Positions 56,170-64,000 of a stretch of DNA of 64,000 nt are shown piece after piece. Numbering within the stretch: position 1 is the stretch's first letter; every line of letters begins with the position of its first letter. A program made the translations under genes and the position numbers. The notes below the pieces were generated by a model that saw nothing but the letters and a program-made list of their open reading frames with translations, searched no databases and was not told where the DNA came from. The DNA is from an uncultured Sedimentitalea sp. (GTDB lineage Bacteria > Pseudomonadota > Alphaproteobacteria > Rhodobacterales > Rhodobacteraceae). Where the stretch lies: NCBI GenBank assembly GCA_947504115.1, contig CANNGH010000005.1:1-64000 (forward strand). The letters run 5' to 3'.

Positions 56170-57573
56170 ATGTCCCCCAAGACGCTCTATGACAAGATCT
56201 GGGATGCCCATGTCGCGCACGAGGCCGACGACGGCACCACACTGCTTTATATCGACCGCCACCTTGTTCACGAGGTGACCAGCCCGCAGGCCTTCGAGGG
56301 GCTGCGATTGGCCAGCCGCAAGGTGCATGCCCCCGACAAGACCATCGCCGTTCCCGATCACAACGTGCCCACGACCGAGGGCCGCGATGTCTTTATCGAG
56401 AACGAGGAAAGCCGCATCCAGGTCGAGGCGCTGGACACCAACGCGCGCGAATTCGGGCTGCATTACTATCCCGTCACCGACATCCGCCAAGGCATCGTGC
56501 ATATCGTCGGCCCCGAACAGGGCTGGACCCTGCCCGGCATGACCGTGGTTTGCGGTGACAGCCACACCGCGACCCACGGCGCGTTCGGCGCGCTGGCACA
56601 CGGCATCGGCACGTCCGAGGTCGAACATGTGCTGGCCACCCAGACGCTGATCCAGACCAAAAGCAAGAACATGAAGGTCGAGATCACCGGCAAGCTGGCG
56701 CCCGGCGTGACCGCCAAGGACATCACCCTGGCCGTGATCGGCAAGATCGGCACCGCCGGCGGCACCGGTTATGTGATCGAATATTGCGGCGAGGCGATCC
56801 GCGACCTGTCGATGGAAGGGCGCATGACCGTCTGCAACATGGCGATCGAAGGCGGCGCGCGCGCCGGCCTGATCGCGCCGGACGAGACCACCTTCGACTA
56901 CGTCAAGGGCCGCCCGCACGCCCCCAAGGGCGCGCAATGGGAAGCCGCGTTGACGTGGTGGAAAACCCTGAAATCCGACGACGACGCGCATTGGGACAAG
57001 GTCGTGACCCTCAAGGGCGAGGATATCGCGCCGGTCGTCACCTGGGGCACCTCGCCCGAGGACGTGCTGCCGATCACCGCCTCGGTCCCTGCCCCCGAGG
57101 ATTTCACCGGCGGCAAGGTCGATGCGGCGCGGCGCAGTCTGGAATATATGGGGCTGAAGCCGGGCACGCCGCTTAGCGAGGTGGCCATCGACACGGTCTT
57201 CATCGGCTCGTGCACAAACGGGCGGATCGAGGATCTGCGCGCGGCCGCCGCAATCCTCAAGGGGCGCAAGATCAAGGAAGGCATCCGCGCCATGGTCGTG
57301 CCCGGTTCGGGCCTTGTGCGCGCACAGGCCGAGGAGGAGGGCCTTGCCGATATCTTTACGGAGGCCGGTTTCGAATGGCGCCTTGCGGGCTGTTCGATGT
57401 GCCTGGCGATGAACCCCGACCAGTTGGCGCCGGGCGAACGCTGCGCCGCCACGTCCAACCGCAACTTCGAGGGTCGTCAGGGGCGGGGCGGACGCACGCA
57501 CCTGCTCAGCCCCGCCATGGCGGCGGCGGCGGCGGTCACCGGACATCTTACCGACGTGCGCGAATTGATGTAG
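56170..57573 (+). CDS. leuC: 3-isopropylmalate dehydratase large subunit
   Basis: The 467-residue aconitase-family subunit that, with LeuD, isomerises 2- to 3-isopropylmalate in leucine synthesis. The catalytic [16 protein letters not shown], the H-x-x-T-x-D-like [31 protein letters not shown], and the cluster cysteines in [17 protein letters not shown] and [32 protein letters not shown] (split) are all present. GAGAGG precedes the start. leuD is two genes downstream, separated by an hdeD-like gene. Confidence 0.97.
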   Translation: MSPKTLYDKIWDAHVAHEADDGTTLLYIDRHLVHEVTSPQAFEGLRLASRKVHAPDKTIAVPDHNVPTTEGRDVFIENEESRIQVEALDTNAREFGLHYYPVTDIRQGIVHIVGPEQGWTLPGMTVVCGDSHTATHGAFGALAHGIGTSEVEHVLATQTLIQTKSKNMKVEITGKLAPGVTAKDITLAVIGKIGTAGGTGYVIEYCGEAIRDLSMEGRMTVCNMAIEGGARAGLIAPDETTFDYVKGRPHAPKGAQWEAALTWWKTLKSDDDAHWDKVVTLKGEDIAPVVTWGTSPEDVLPITASVPAPEDFTGGKVDAARRSLEYMGLKPGTPLSEVAIDTVFIGSCTNGRIEDLRAAAAILKGRKIKEGIRAMVVPGSGLVRAQAEEEGLADIFTEAGFEWRLAGCSMCLAMNPDQLAPGERCAATSNRNFEGRQGRGGRTHLLSPAMAAAAAVTGHLTDVRELM

Positions 57574-57604
57574 GCTGCGATAAAACCGCGGGAAGGGTAA
57601 TCGG

Positions 57605-58135
57605 ATGAAAGATTGGGTAAAATGGCTGTTGCTGGGCCTCGTGTCGGTGGTGTTCGGCGTATTCGTCCTGGGCAATGCCGCGATGGCCTCGCTGGCGGTG
57701 ACCACGCTGACGGGCGCGCTGTTCGTCCTCAGCGGCGGCTTTCAGATCGCGGGCGGATTCGCCGCCGAAAGCACGGGCAGCAAGGTCTTCAGCATCCTGC
57801 TGGGCGTGTTGATGGTGCTTTTGGGGCTGTCGTTCCTGTTCAACCCGTTCGAGGGCACGATCTCGCTTGCGCTGCTGGTGTTGATCCTGCTGGCGGCCAG
57901 CGGCATCACGCGGATCGTGTTCTCGTGGCGGATGCGCAACACCGCGTTCTTCTGGCCGATGCTGATCTCGGGGGCGCTGTCGGTCCTGCTGGCGGCCTAT
58001 ATCCTGGCCAACTTCGCCACCGTCGGCCCGCAGCTTCTGGGTATCCTGCTGGGGGTGGAGCTGCTGCTGAACGGTGCCGGGCTGATCGTGCTGTCGTTCT
58101 TCATCCGCACCTTAGGGCGGACTTTGCACAAGTGA
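57605..58135 (+). CDS. HdeD/DUF308-family membrane protein
   Basis: A 176-residue membrane protein with about six helices and repeated DUF308 units (LLLGLVSVVFGVFVLGNAA, LLGVLMVLLGLSFLFNPF and LLVLILLAASGITRIVFSWR). HdeD is an acid-resistance membrane protein in enteric bacteria, but its role here is unknown. It starts 31 bp after leuC with AAGGG upstream and separates leuC from leuD, so it would be expressed with them. Confidence 0.85.
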   Translation: MKDWVKWLLLGLVSVVFGVFVLGNAAMASLAVTTLTGALFVLSGGFQIAGGFAAESTGSKVFSILLGVLMVLLGLSFLFNPFEGTISLALLVLILLAASGITRIVFSWRMRNTAFFWPMLISGALSVLLAAYILANFATVGPQLLGILLGVELLLNGAGLIVLSFFIRTLGRTLHK

Positions 58136-58171
58136 CATGACCGGCGCGTCGCGCCGTTGGAGACAGAGAAC

Positions 58172-58777
58172 ATGGAAAAATTCACAACCATCACCGGGGT
58201 CGCGGCCCCGATGCCGATGATCAATGTCGATACCGACATGATCATCCCCAAGCAGTTCCTCAAGACGATCAAGCGGACCGGTCTGGGCGTCAACCTGTTC
58301 GACGAGATGCGCTATGACGACGACGGCAACGAGATCCCCGATTTCGTGCTGAACAAACCGCAATACCGCAACGCCGAAATTCTGATCGCGGGCGAGAATT
58401 TCGGCTGCGGATCGTCGCGCGAACATGCCCCTTGGGCGATCAAGGATTTCGGCATCCGCTGCGTCATCGCGCCCAGCTTTGCCGATATCTTCTACAACAA
58501 CTGCTTCAAGAACGGCATCCTGCCCATCGCCCTGCCACAGGAACAGGTGGACGCGTTGATGAACGACGCCGGAAAGGGCGAAAACGCCCGCATCACCGTC
58601 GATCTGGAGGCGCAGACCGTGACCACCTCGGACGGCGAATCCTTCCCCTTCGAGGTGGACGCGTTCAAGAAGCACTGCCTGCTGGAAGGGCTGGACGACA
58701 TCGCGCTGACCCTGGAAAAGCAGGCGTCGATCCAGAGCTACGAATCCCGCATCGCCGTGGAACGCCCCTGGGTCTGA
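58172..58777 (+). CDS. leuD: 3-isopropylmalate dehydratase small subunit
   Basis: The 201-residue swivel subunit of isopropylmalate isomerase. The signature is [22 protein letters not shown], followed by [38 protein letters not shown] and [19 protein letters not shown]. The start at 58172 (GGAGA upstream) fits the family better than an upstream ATG at 58157. Confidence 0.97.
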   Translation: MEKFTTITGVAAPMPMINVDTDMIIPKQFLKTIKRTGLGVNLFDEMRYDDDGNEIPDFVLNKPQYRNAEILIAGENFGCGSSREHAPWAIKDFGIRCVIAPSFADIFYNNCFKNGILPIALPQEQVDALMNDAGKGENARITVDLEAQTVTTSDGESFPFEVDAFKKHCLLEGLDDIALTLEKQASIQSYESRIAVERPWV

Positions 58778-58799
58778 GGTTCATGCCCCGGCCATTCGC

Positions 58800-59906
58800 A
58801 TGTTTGCATTGCTCCGCGCCGCGGCACTGATCGCGTTGCTGCCGGTTCTGGCCGGCGCGGAGACAATCCGCGTCGCCAGTTTCAACGTCGGTCTGGGACG
58901 CGACGGGCCGGGCCTGATGCTGCGCGATATCGCCGGCGGCAAGGATGCCCAGGTTGCCGCCGTGGTTCAGGTAATCGCACAGACCGCGCCCGATATTCTG
59001 GCGCTGCAAAGCGTGGACTGGGACCATGATGGCGCCGGGCTGAACGCCCTCGCCGCCGCGCTCAAGGACGCCGGAGCGGAGTATCCTCATCGCTTCGCCG
59101 CGCGGCCCAATAGCGGGCTGGCGACCGATCTGGACCTTGACGGCGACGGGCGGCTTGGCGGTCCCGACGATGCGCAGGGCTATGGCGATTTCACCGGCCA
59201 GAAGGGCATGGCGGTGCTGTCGCGTTACCCGATCCGAACCGATGCGATCCGCGATCTGTCGCCCCTGTTGTGGCGCGACCGGCCCGGCGCGCTGCTGCCC
59301 GTCCATCCCGACGGCCGCCCCTTCCCCTCGGCGGCGGCGCAGGCGGTGCAACGGTTGTCCTACACGGCGCATTGGGTGGTTCCCGTCGCCCTGCCCGGCC
59401 CGCGCGATCTGACGCTGCTGACCTTCTACGCCAGCCCGCCGGTGTTCGACGGTCCCGAGAAACGCAATGCGCGGCGCAACCACGACGAGATCGCGCTGTG
59501 GCTGGCGCTGCTGGACGGCGCGCTGGGGGCGGTGCCGGAAAACGTGGTTCTGGCGGGCGGCGCGAACCTCGACCCGTTCGACAGCGACGGGCGACGCGAC
59601 GCGATCCGTCGCCTGCTGGACGATCCGCGCCTGCAGGATCCCGGACCAGCCAGCCCCGGCGCGGCGCTTGCCGGGGATCAGGGACATGTCGGGCCGGATG
59701 CAATGGATACCGTGGATTGGCCCAAGGTCGGGCGACTGCGGGTGGATTACGTCCTGCCCGGCAGCGATTGGCGGGTGGTGGATGCGGGCGTTTTCTGGCC
59801 TGCACCCGGCGAACCCGGCCACGACACCGCGCTTGCCGCCAGCCGTCACCGTCTGGTCTGGGTCGATCTGGCGCCGGATATTGACCGCCCCGCGCCGCCG
59901 CGCTAG
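58800..59906 (+). CDS. secreted endonuclease/exonuclease/phosphatase-family protein
   Basis: A 368-residue exported protein of the EEP superfamily. A signal sequence (LLRAAALIALLPVLAGA) is followed by TIRVASFNVGLGRDG and ILALQSVDWDHD. This places Gln-Ser-Val-Asp where DNase I-type enzymes have a metal-binding Q-E-x-D. The GDFN motif is GGANLDPFDSDG, and the final SRHRLVWVDL keeps a His (SDH in many). A DLDLDGDGRLGGPDD stretch looks calcium-binding. Activity is uncertain. It lies between leuD and leuB. Confidence 0.82.
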   Translation: MFALLRAAALIALLPVLAGAETIRVASFNVGLGRDGPGLMLRDIAGGKDAQVAAVVQVIAQTAPDILALQSVDWDHDGAGLNALAAALKDAGAEYPHRFAARPNSGLATDLDLDGDGRLGGPDDAQGYGDFTGQKGMAVLSRYPIRTDAIRDLSPLLWRDRPGALLPVHPDGRPFPSAAAQAVQRLSYTAHWVVPVALPGPRDLTLLTFYASPPVFDGPEKRNARRNHDEIALWLALLDGALGAVPENVVLAGGANLDPFDSDGRRDAIRRLLDDPRLQDPGPASPGAALAGDQGHVGPDAMDTVDWPKVGRLRVDYVLPGSDWRVVDAGVFWPAPGEPGHDTALAASRHRLVWVDLAPDIDRPAPPR

Positions 59907-59939
59907 GCCAACGCGAACATTCCCCAAGGAGAGCCACGC

Positions 59940-61034
59940 ATGTCCAATCCTTCGCTTCTCATCCTGCCCGGCGACGGCATCGGCCCCGAGGTCATGGCCC
60001 AGGTGCGCCGCGTCATAGACTGGTTCGGCGACAAGCGCGGCCTCGCATTTGATGTGTCCGAGGATCTGGTCGGCGGTGCCGCCTATGACAAGCACGGCAC
60101 ACCGCTGCACGACGACACGATGGCGCGCGCGCAAGAGGTTGACGCGATCCTGCTGGGTGCCGTGGGCGGGCCGAAATACGACGATCTGGATTTCGCCGTG
60201 AAACCCGAACGCGGCCTTCTGCGCCTGCGCAAGGAAATGGACCTTTACGCCAACCTGCGCCCGGCGCAGTGTTTCGACGCACTGGCCGATTTCTCGTCAC
60301 TGAAACGGGAGGTGGTCGCCGGGCTCGACATCATGATCGTGCGCGAACTGACCAGCGGCATCTATTTCGGCGAACCCCGCGGTATCTTCACCGAGGGCAA
60401 CGAACGTGTGGGCATCAACACCCAGCGTTACACCGAGACCGAGATCGACCGCGTCGCGCGCTCCGCTTTCGAACTGGCGCGGCGGCGTGGCAACAAGGTC
60501 TGTTCGATGGAAAAGGCCAACGTGATGGAAAGCGGCATCCTGTGGCGCGAGGTCGTGCAACGCGTGCACGATGCCGATTACGCGGATGTCGAATTGTCGC
60601 ACATGTATGCCGATGCCGGCGCGATGCAGCTTTGCCGCAACCCCAAGCAGTTCGACGTCATCGTGACCGACAACCTGTTCGGCGACCTGCTGTCGGATGC
60701 CGCCGCCATGCTGACAGGCTCTTTGGGGATGTTGCCCTCGGCCAGTCTGGGGGCGCCGATGGCGAATGGTCGGCCAAAGGCGCTGTATGAACCGGTCCAC
60801 GGCTCGGCCCCCGATATCGCCGGCCAGGGCAAGGCGAACCCGATCGCGTGTATCCTCAGCTTTGCAATGGCTCTGCGCTATTCCTTCGATCAGGGCGACG
60901 AGGCCGCCCGGCTGGAAGCCGCCGTCGAAAAGGTGCTGGCCGATGGCCTGCGCACGGCAGACCTGCTGGGAGAGGACGGCGTCACGCCGGTTTCGACCTC
61001 GCAAATGGGCGATGCCATTCTGGACGCCCTTTAA
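59940..61034 (+). CDS. leuB: 3-isopropylmalate dehydrogenase
   Basis: The 364-residue NAD-dependent enzyme that oxidises and decarboxylates 3-isopropylmalate. The N-terminal [14 protein letters not shown] and the [10 protein letters not shown] segment are typical. The substrate arginines are in [14 protein letters not shown], and [31 protein letters not shown] and [18 protein letters not shown] are canonical. It is the last gene of the leuC/leuD/leuB cluster and is followed by a terminator. Confidence 0.97.
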   Translation: MSNPSLLILPGDGIGPEVMAQVRRVIDWFGDKRGLAFDVSEDLVGGAAYDKHGTPLHDDTMARAQEVDAILLGAVGGPKYDDLDFAVKPERGLLRLRKEMDLYANLRPAQCFDALADFSSLKREVVAGLDIMIVRELTSGIYFGEPRGIFTEGNERVGINTQRYTETEIDRVARSAFELARRRGNKVCSMEKANVMESGILWREVVQRVHDADYADVELSHMYADAGAMQLCRNPKQFDVIVTDNLFGDLLSDAAAMLTGSLGMLPSASLGAPMANGRPKALYEPVHGSAPDIAGQGKANPIACILSFAMALRYSFDQGDEAARLEAAVEKVLADGLRTADLLGEDGVTPVSTSQMGDAILDAL

Positions 61035-61050
61035 GCTGTCATTCGCCCCG

Positions 61051-61079
61051 GAAAACGCCGCCGGTTCGGCGGCGTTTTC
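61051..61079 (+). terminator. Rho-independent terminator after leuB
   Basis: AAAACGCCGCC-GGTTC-GGCGGCGTTTT is a near-perfect stem with A and T flanks, about 20 bp after the leuB stop. Confidence 0.9.
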
Positions 61080-61208
61080 AAGGGGCGGCCCGCGCTCGTG
61101 CCAGCGGATTTCAGGTTGCAAGGCCAGCCAGGAAGGCGGCCGGGATGGAACGGCCGGCCCCGTGACGCGTTGAGCATGATCATCGCTCATCTCGACGGAG
61201 GTTTTTCC

Positions 61209-61757
61209 ATGCACTTTTCGACCCTTTTGCGACCCGGCCTGCCCCTGCTGCTTGCCGCTGCGCCGCTGGCGGCTCAGGAACAGGCGACATTGCCGATCAA
61301 TGCCGCGGCCGACGTGCAGGACAGTGACGGGAACATGATCGGCACGGTCTATCTGACCGATCAGGCGTCGGGACAGGCCTTGGTTCTGGTCTCGCTGAAC
61401 AACCTTCCCGACGGAACGCATGCGGTGCATATCCATGAAACCGGAGATTGCTCTGCCGACGATTTCTCGTCCGCCGGCGGACATGTGGCCGGTGACGCAA
61501 AGCATGGCATCAATTACGCCGACGGGCCGCACCCCGGCGATCTGCCCAATATCGTCGTCATCCCCGGCGCGCCGGTCAACGTGTCATATTTCAACCCGGA
61601 TCTCGATATCGAGGGCGACGTGCTGGACGAAGATGGCGCGGCCTTCGTCGTGCATTCGGGTCCGGACGATTATGTAAGCCAGCCTGCGGGAGATGCCGGT
61701 GACCGGATCGCCTGCGGTGTTTTCGCCCGAACGGTAGCCAACGACGACGCGCAGTAA
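61209..61757 (+). CDS. sodC: periplasmic Cu/Zn superoxide dismutase
   Basis: A 182-residue exported dismutase that destroys superoxide in the periplasm. A signal sequence (LLRPGLPLLLAAAPLAAQ) is followed by the beta-barrel core. The metal ligands appear in HAVHIHETGDC and SAGGHVAGDAKHG, and one of the disulfide Cys residues is in IHETGDCSADD. GGAGG precedes the ATG at 61209. A loop (DGPHPGDLPNIVV) is typical of bacterial SodC. Monocistronic. Confidence 0.9.
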   Translation: MHFSTLLRPGLPLLLAAAPLAAQEQATLPINAAADVQDSDGNMIGTVYLTDQASGQALVLVSLNNLPDGTHAVHIHETGDCSADDFSSAGGHVAGDAKHGINYADGPHPGDLPNIVVIPGAPVNVSYFNPDLDIEGDVLDEDGAAFVVHSGPDDYVSQPAGDAGDRIACGVFARTVANDDAQ

Positions 61758-61850
61758 TCCGCAGGGCGTTGCGTCCAGCAGGACGGGACGATGCCGCGCA
61801 TGTCGGGCTTTCGTCTGGCACCTTCGGACGGGGGCGGTTATCAGGCATCC

Positions 61851-62609
61851 ATGTTGAACGTCATAACACATGGCACTCCCAGCCACGCGCCGCCCCTGAT
61901 TATCGCGCATGGGCTTTTCGGCTCTGCGCGGAACTGGGGGGTGATCGCCAAGCGCCTGTCCGACAGCCGTCAGGTGATTGCCGTCGACATGCGCAACCAT
62001 GGCGACAGTCCGTGGTCGGATACGCATGATTATCCCGCAATGGCCGATGATCTGGCCGAAGTGATCGCCAAATTCGGCGGCAAGGCCGACGTCCTGGGCC
62101 ATTCGATGGGCGGCAAGGCGGCAATGATGCTTGCGCTGGTCCATCCTGACTGCGTGAACCGGCTGATCGTCGCGGACATCGCGCCCGTAACCTACGATCA
62201 TTCCCAGATGCCTTTCATCGAGGCGATGCGCAGCGTCGACCTGGAGGTGGTGGACCGGCGTTCGGACGCCGAGACCCAGCTGGCCGAGGCCGGGGTCGAT
62301 CGCGCATTGCAGAGCTTCTTCACGCAGTCTCTGGATATCCGGCGGAGACGATGGCGACTGAATCTCGACGGCCTGGCCGCCGAGATGTCGCACATCCTGT
62401 CTTTCCCCGATATCGACGCGTATTGGGACGGCCCGACGCTGTTCCTGTCCGGAGAGAAGTCTGATTACGTGCGCGCCGAACACCGATCCGTGATCCGCAA
62501 ATTGTTTCCCCGCGCGCGCTTTGCAAGCCTGCATGGCGCCGGGCACTGGCTGCACGCGGACCAGCCGCGCGCCTTTGAATCGGCGCTGCGCGGTTTTCTC
62601 AGTTTCTGA
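61851..62609 (+). CDS. alpha/beta hydrolase (YbfF-like esterase)
   Basis: A 252-residue soluble alpha/beta hydrolase. The oxyanion region is IIAHGLFGSARNW, the nucleophile elbow is LGHSMGGKAAMM (Ser near residue 95), the acid is near VDLEVVD, and the catalytic His is in LHGAGHWLHAD. It resembles the YbfF group of acyl-CoA thioesterases and esterases. The start at 61851 is favoured; longer starts are possible. The 3' end overlaps the convergent small membrane gene by 11 bp. Confidence 0.86.
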   Translation: MLNVITHGTPSHAPPLIIAHGLFGSARNWGVIAKRLSDSRQVIAVDMRNHGDSPWSDTHDYPAMADDLAEVIAKFGGKADVLGHSMGGKAAMMLALVHPDCVNRLIVADIAPVTYDHSQMPFIEAMRSVDLEVVDRRSDAETQLAEAGVDRALQSFFTQSLDIRRRRWRLNLDGLAAEMSHILSFPDIDAYWDGPTLFLSGEKSDYVRAEHRSVIRKLFPRARFASLHGAGHWLHADQPRAFESALRGFLSF

Positions 62610-62793
62610 CGGACTCCGTGTAAATCTGCCGGGCAACCAGCCACGATACCGGCATGGCCAGCACGGCGCCGATGGCTGCCGCAACCAGGATCGGGTTGAG
62701 CGTTCCGTAACCCGCCACGAGAACAACGATCACGCCGATTCCGGCCAGGGTGGTGCCGATCAGCGAGTAGAGAATCATGGCCAGACGCAGCAT
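62599..62793 (-). CDS. small two-helix membrane protein (64 aa)
   Basis: A 64-residue protein with two membrane helices (LAMILYSLIGTTLAGIGVIVVL and PILVAAAIGAVLAMPVSWLVA) and a short polar tail. AAAGGAGG precedes the start. Similar small proteins in this family have been labelled 'CTP synthetase' in databases; the length rules that out. An Fnr-type box lies 67-80 bp upstream of its start, so it may respond to oxygen. Function unknown. Confidence 0.75.
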   Translation of the reverse strand: MLRLAMILYSLIGTTLAGIGVIVVLVAGYGTLNPILVAAAIGAVLAMPVSWLVARQIYTESVRN

Positions 62794-63132
62794 TTACGTC
62801 CTCCTTTGTCATGCAAAGATCTGTTGCATCTTTCATAATTGTGCGCTTTTCCAAGGTCTTTGACCTGCATCAACGATTGCATGGGCGGAAACGAGCGCAT
62901 CATCGGCTCAAAATCGGCCAAGGTTTGCCTGTTTTCTGACCCATTCAGGTGATCACATCCGTTGTGCAGGCGGTTGGCATTACGCTGACCGACGGCTTCG
63001 AGAGGTTACCCGCGGGATTCGGATTAACCTTTCGTAAAGGGATTATGGATTATCTTTCTCACGACTTCGTTGATAGGCGGAGATGCTGGAAAAAAGGCGG
63101 TGCCGTCTCACCGCAAGCAGGAGATACACAAC
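62794..63132. other. divergent spacer holding an Fnr-like site
   Basis: 339 bp between divergently transcribed small membrane-protein genes. Apart from the Fnr-like box and a lone GGTGATCACATCC site (about 62949), I see no gene or RNA. Confidence 0.45.
62860..62873. promoter_or_regulatory. putative FnrL/Dnr-type box
   Basis: TTGACCTGCATCAA fits the Fnr-family consensus TTGAT-N4-ATCAA with one mismatch in the left half. It lies 67 bp upstream of the small membrane gene (minus strand) and 260 bp from the next plus-strand gene. Confidence 0.5.
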
Positions 63133-63330
63133 GTGGTAGGCTATCTTGTGATCGCGGTGCTTTCAGGCTTCATGTCATGCATAGTGTCCATTTTGATTGG
63201 CGCCGGAATCTGGATGGCACTGGCCGCATATGTCCTCGGGTTGTGGGCCGGGTTTCTCTTCGCCGTTACACGGACGCTGCGCCGCCAGAGCAGCACGGTG
63301 ACCCTGCGCAGCAGCAAGGCCGCAATCTGA
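63133..63330 (+). CDS. small membrane protein with two helices (65 aa)
   Basis: A 65-residue membrane protein starting at GTG 63133 with an AGGAG ribosome site nine bases upstream. Two helices are visible (GYLVIAVLSGFMSCIVSILIG and WMALAAYVLGLWAGFLFAV), then a basic tail (TRTLRRQSSTVTLRSSKAA). No family is recognised. It is followed 86 bp later by the first entericidin-like gene. Confidence 0.6.
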   Translation: MVGYLVIAVLSGFMSCIVSILIGAGIWMALAAYVLGLWAGFLFAVTRTLRRQSSTVTLRSSKAAI

Positions 63331-63416
63331 GCCTGCGCGCATGAATGGCATTTCGGGGGGAACCAGATCACGCGATGCCGCGTTGGCCTGCCGAACATCA
63401 ACAAAGGACACTTATC

Positions 63417-63545
63417 ATGATCCGCGCAACATTGCTTTTCCTCTCGCTATTCGCCCTCGCCGCCTGTGAAACCACCGAAGGTTTCGGACAGGACGTCCAG
63501 AACCTCGGTTCGAATATCGAGCAAGAGGCGCAAGAAGCTTCCTGA
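63417..63545 (+). CDS. entericidin-like lipoprotein 1
   Basis: A 42-residue lipoprotein resembling entericidin EcnA/B. It has the signal IRATLLFLSLFALAACETTEG with lipobox LAAC (acylated Cys at residue 16), followed by a short helix (FGQDVQNLGSNIEQEAQEAS). Entericidins form toxin/antidote pairs in enteric bacteria; here a second copy follows at 63677. A terminator separates the two. Confidence 0.78.
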   Translation: MIRATLLFLSLFALAACETTEGFGQDVQNLGSNIEQEAQEAS

Positions 63546-63562
63546 ACGACAGTCTGATTGCC

Positions 63563-63598
63563 AAAGGGGCGGGGCCGAGGGGTGCCGCCCTTTTTGTC
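63563..63598 (+). terminator. terminator after entericidin-like 1
   Basis: AAAGGGGCGG and CCGCCCTTTTTG arms with a G-rich loop, about 20 bp after the stop. Confidence 0.7.
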
Positions 63599-63676
63599 TT
63601 CCGGCGCCAGCATATTGCCAATATCCGCAAACCATGAATATTGGGATCGAATGATCGGTTCAGGAGATCCCTCGCG

Positions 63677-63811
63677 ATGCGCGTACTTTCCATCATGCTT
63701 GCTCTGCTGGCTCTCACCGCCTGCGAAACCGCCAAGGGCGCGGGCCGGGATCTTCAGAAAGCCGGCGGCGCGATCGGCCATACCGCACGGGATGCACAGA
63801 AATCGCTCTGA
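63677..63811 (+). CDS. entericidin-like lipoprotein 2
   Basis: A 44-residue lipoprotein. The signal MRVLSIMLALLALTACETA has lipobox LTAC with the acylated Cys at residue 16, followed by KGAGRDLQKAGGAIGHTARD. AGGAG precedes the ATG at 63677. It is related in layout to the first copy (ACETxxGxGxDxQ) and together they look like an EcnA/EcnB-type pair. Too short for most gene finders. Confidence 0.75.
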   Translation: MRVLSIMLALLALTACETAKGAGRDLQKAGGAIGHTARDAQKSL

Positions 63812-64000
63812 GATCGTTTCCGGCGGTCCGTTTCAGGCCGGATGTATCATAGTCCGGACAAGACGCCGCCGGCCGGGGCAAGGCATGCGGCCAACCGGGA
63901 CCGAAGCGCTCTCCGGCCCGGAAATCAGCGGCGCAAAACAACCCGGAACAGAGGTCTGGATACTTCGCGCAGAGAGGGTTAAGTCAGCGCCATGACCACA
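63812..64000. other. window end; possible gene start at 63992
   Basis: 189 bp with no recognised gene, except that an ATG at 63992 (ATGACCACA) could start a plus-strand gene cut by the window. No clear ribosome site lies at the right distance. Confidence 0.3.

Noticed and set aside
62599-62793. 'CTP synthetase' label used for similar small proteins
   Set aside because: At 64 residues with two membrane helices it cannot be CTP synthase.

Overview
This window looks like chromosomal DNA of an alphaproteobacterium of the Rhodobacteraceae/Roseobacteraceae group. The evidence is the sdhCDAB - mesaconyl-CoA hydratase - malyl-CoA thioesterase - mdh - sucCDAB - lpd order, the NnrU, DUF1737, TIGR02302 and DUF5928 families, high G+C, and a dispersed intergenic repeat containing 'ccccggggg' that I know from this group. 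No rRNA, tRNA or CRISPR array was recognised.

Positions 1-6.1 kb are accessory DNA. The left edge holds the end of one IS3-family element. A second, decayed IS3-family element lies at 4426-5793 and abuts a gene remnant. Between the two are a DUF924 protein, a P1B-type metal ATPase with an unusual CPG motif, its separate HMA metal-binding protein and a LysR regulator. The transposase gene of the second IS carries two related copies, in opposite orientation, of a roughly 40-nt palindromic element.

Positions 6.3-25.6 kb form a central-carbon block: sdhCDAB (minus strand), a PACE efflux protein, an ethylmalonyl-CoA pathway group (mch, DUF1737, nnrU, mcl2), mdh, a membrane-anchored coiled-coil protein, then sucCD, sucA, sucB, two inserted small genes and lpd. 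The upstream regions of sdhC and of sucC each carry a pair of TGTGATCAC-type palindromes about 20 bp apart, which suggests a shared regulator of TCA-cycle genes.

Positions 25.6-34.6 kb hold envelope and amino-acid genes: plsC-ftsX-ftsE, a zinc-ribbon membrane protein, TIGR02302, lysA, DUF2834, a small lipoprotein and argH. Next come a TlpA-like thioredoxin and a dihaem peroxidase (34.6-36.2 kb), phaA-phaB (37-39 kb, entry to PHB synthesis and the ethylmalonyl-CoA pathway), an EamA exporter, trmN6, ispB, a sulfotransferase/glycosyltransferase pair and gabD. They are followed by a small heat-shock gene with a good RpoH-type promoter, a secreted trypsin-like protease and glycolate oxidase glcDEF.

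The right end (52.9-64 kb) has rsfS-rlmH, a secreted cysteine-rich unknown, an MscS channel, the leucine genes leuC/leuD/leuB interleaved with hdeD-like and exo/endonuclease-like genes, a periplasmic Cu/Zn superoxide dismutase, an alpha/beta hydrolase, small membrane proteins and two tandem entericidin-like lipoproteins. Metabolically, PhaA/PhaB, Mch, Mcl2, malate and succinate dehydrogenase, 2-oxoglutarate dehydrogenase and glycolate oxidase are consistent with growth on acetate, C2 compounds and fatty acids through the ethylmalonyl-CoA pathway.
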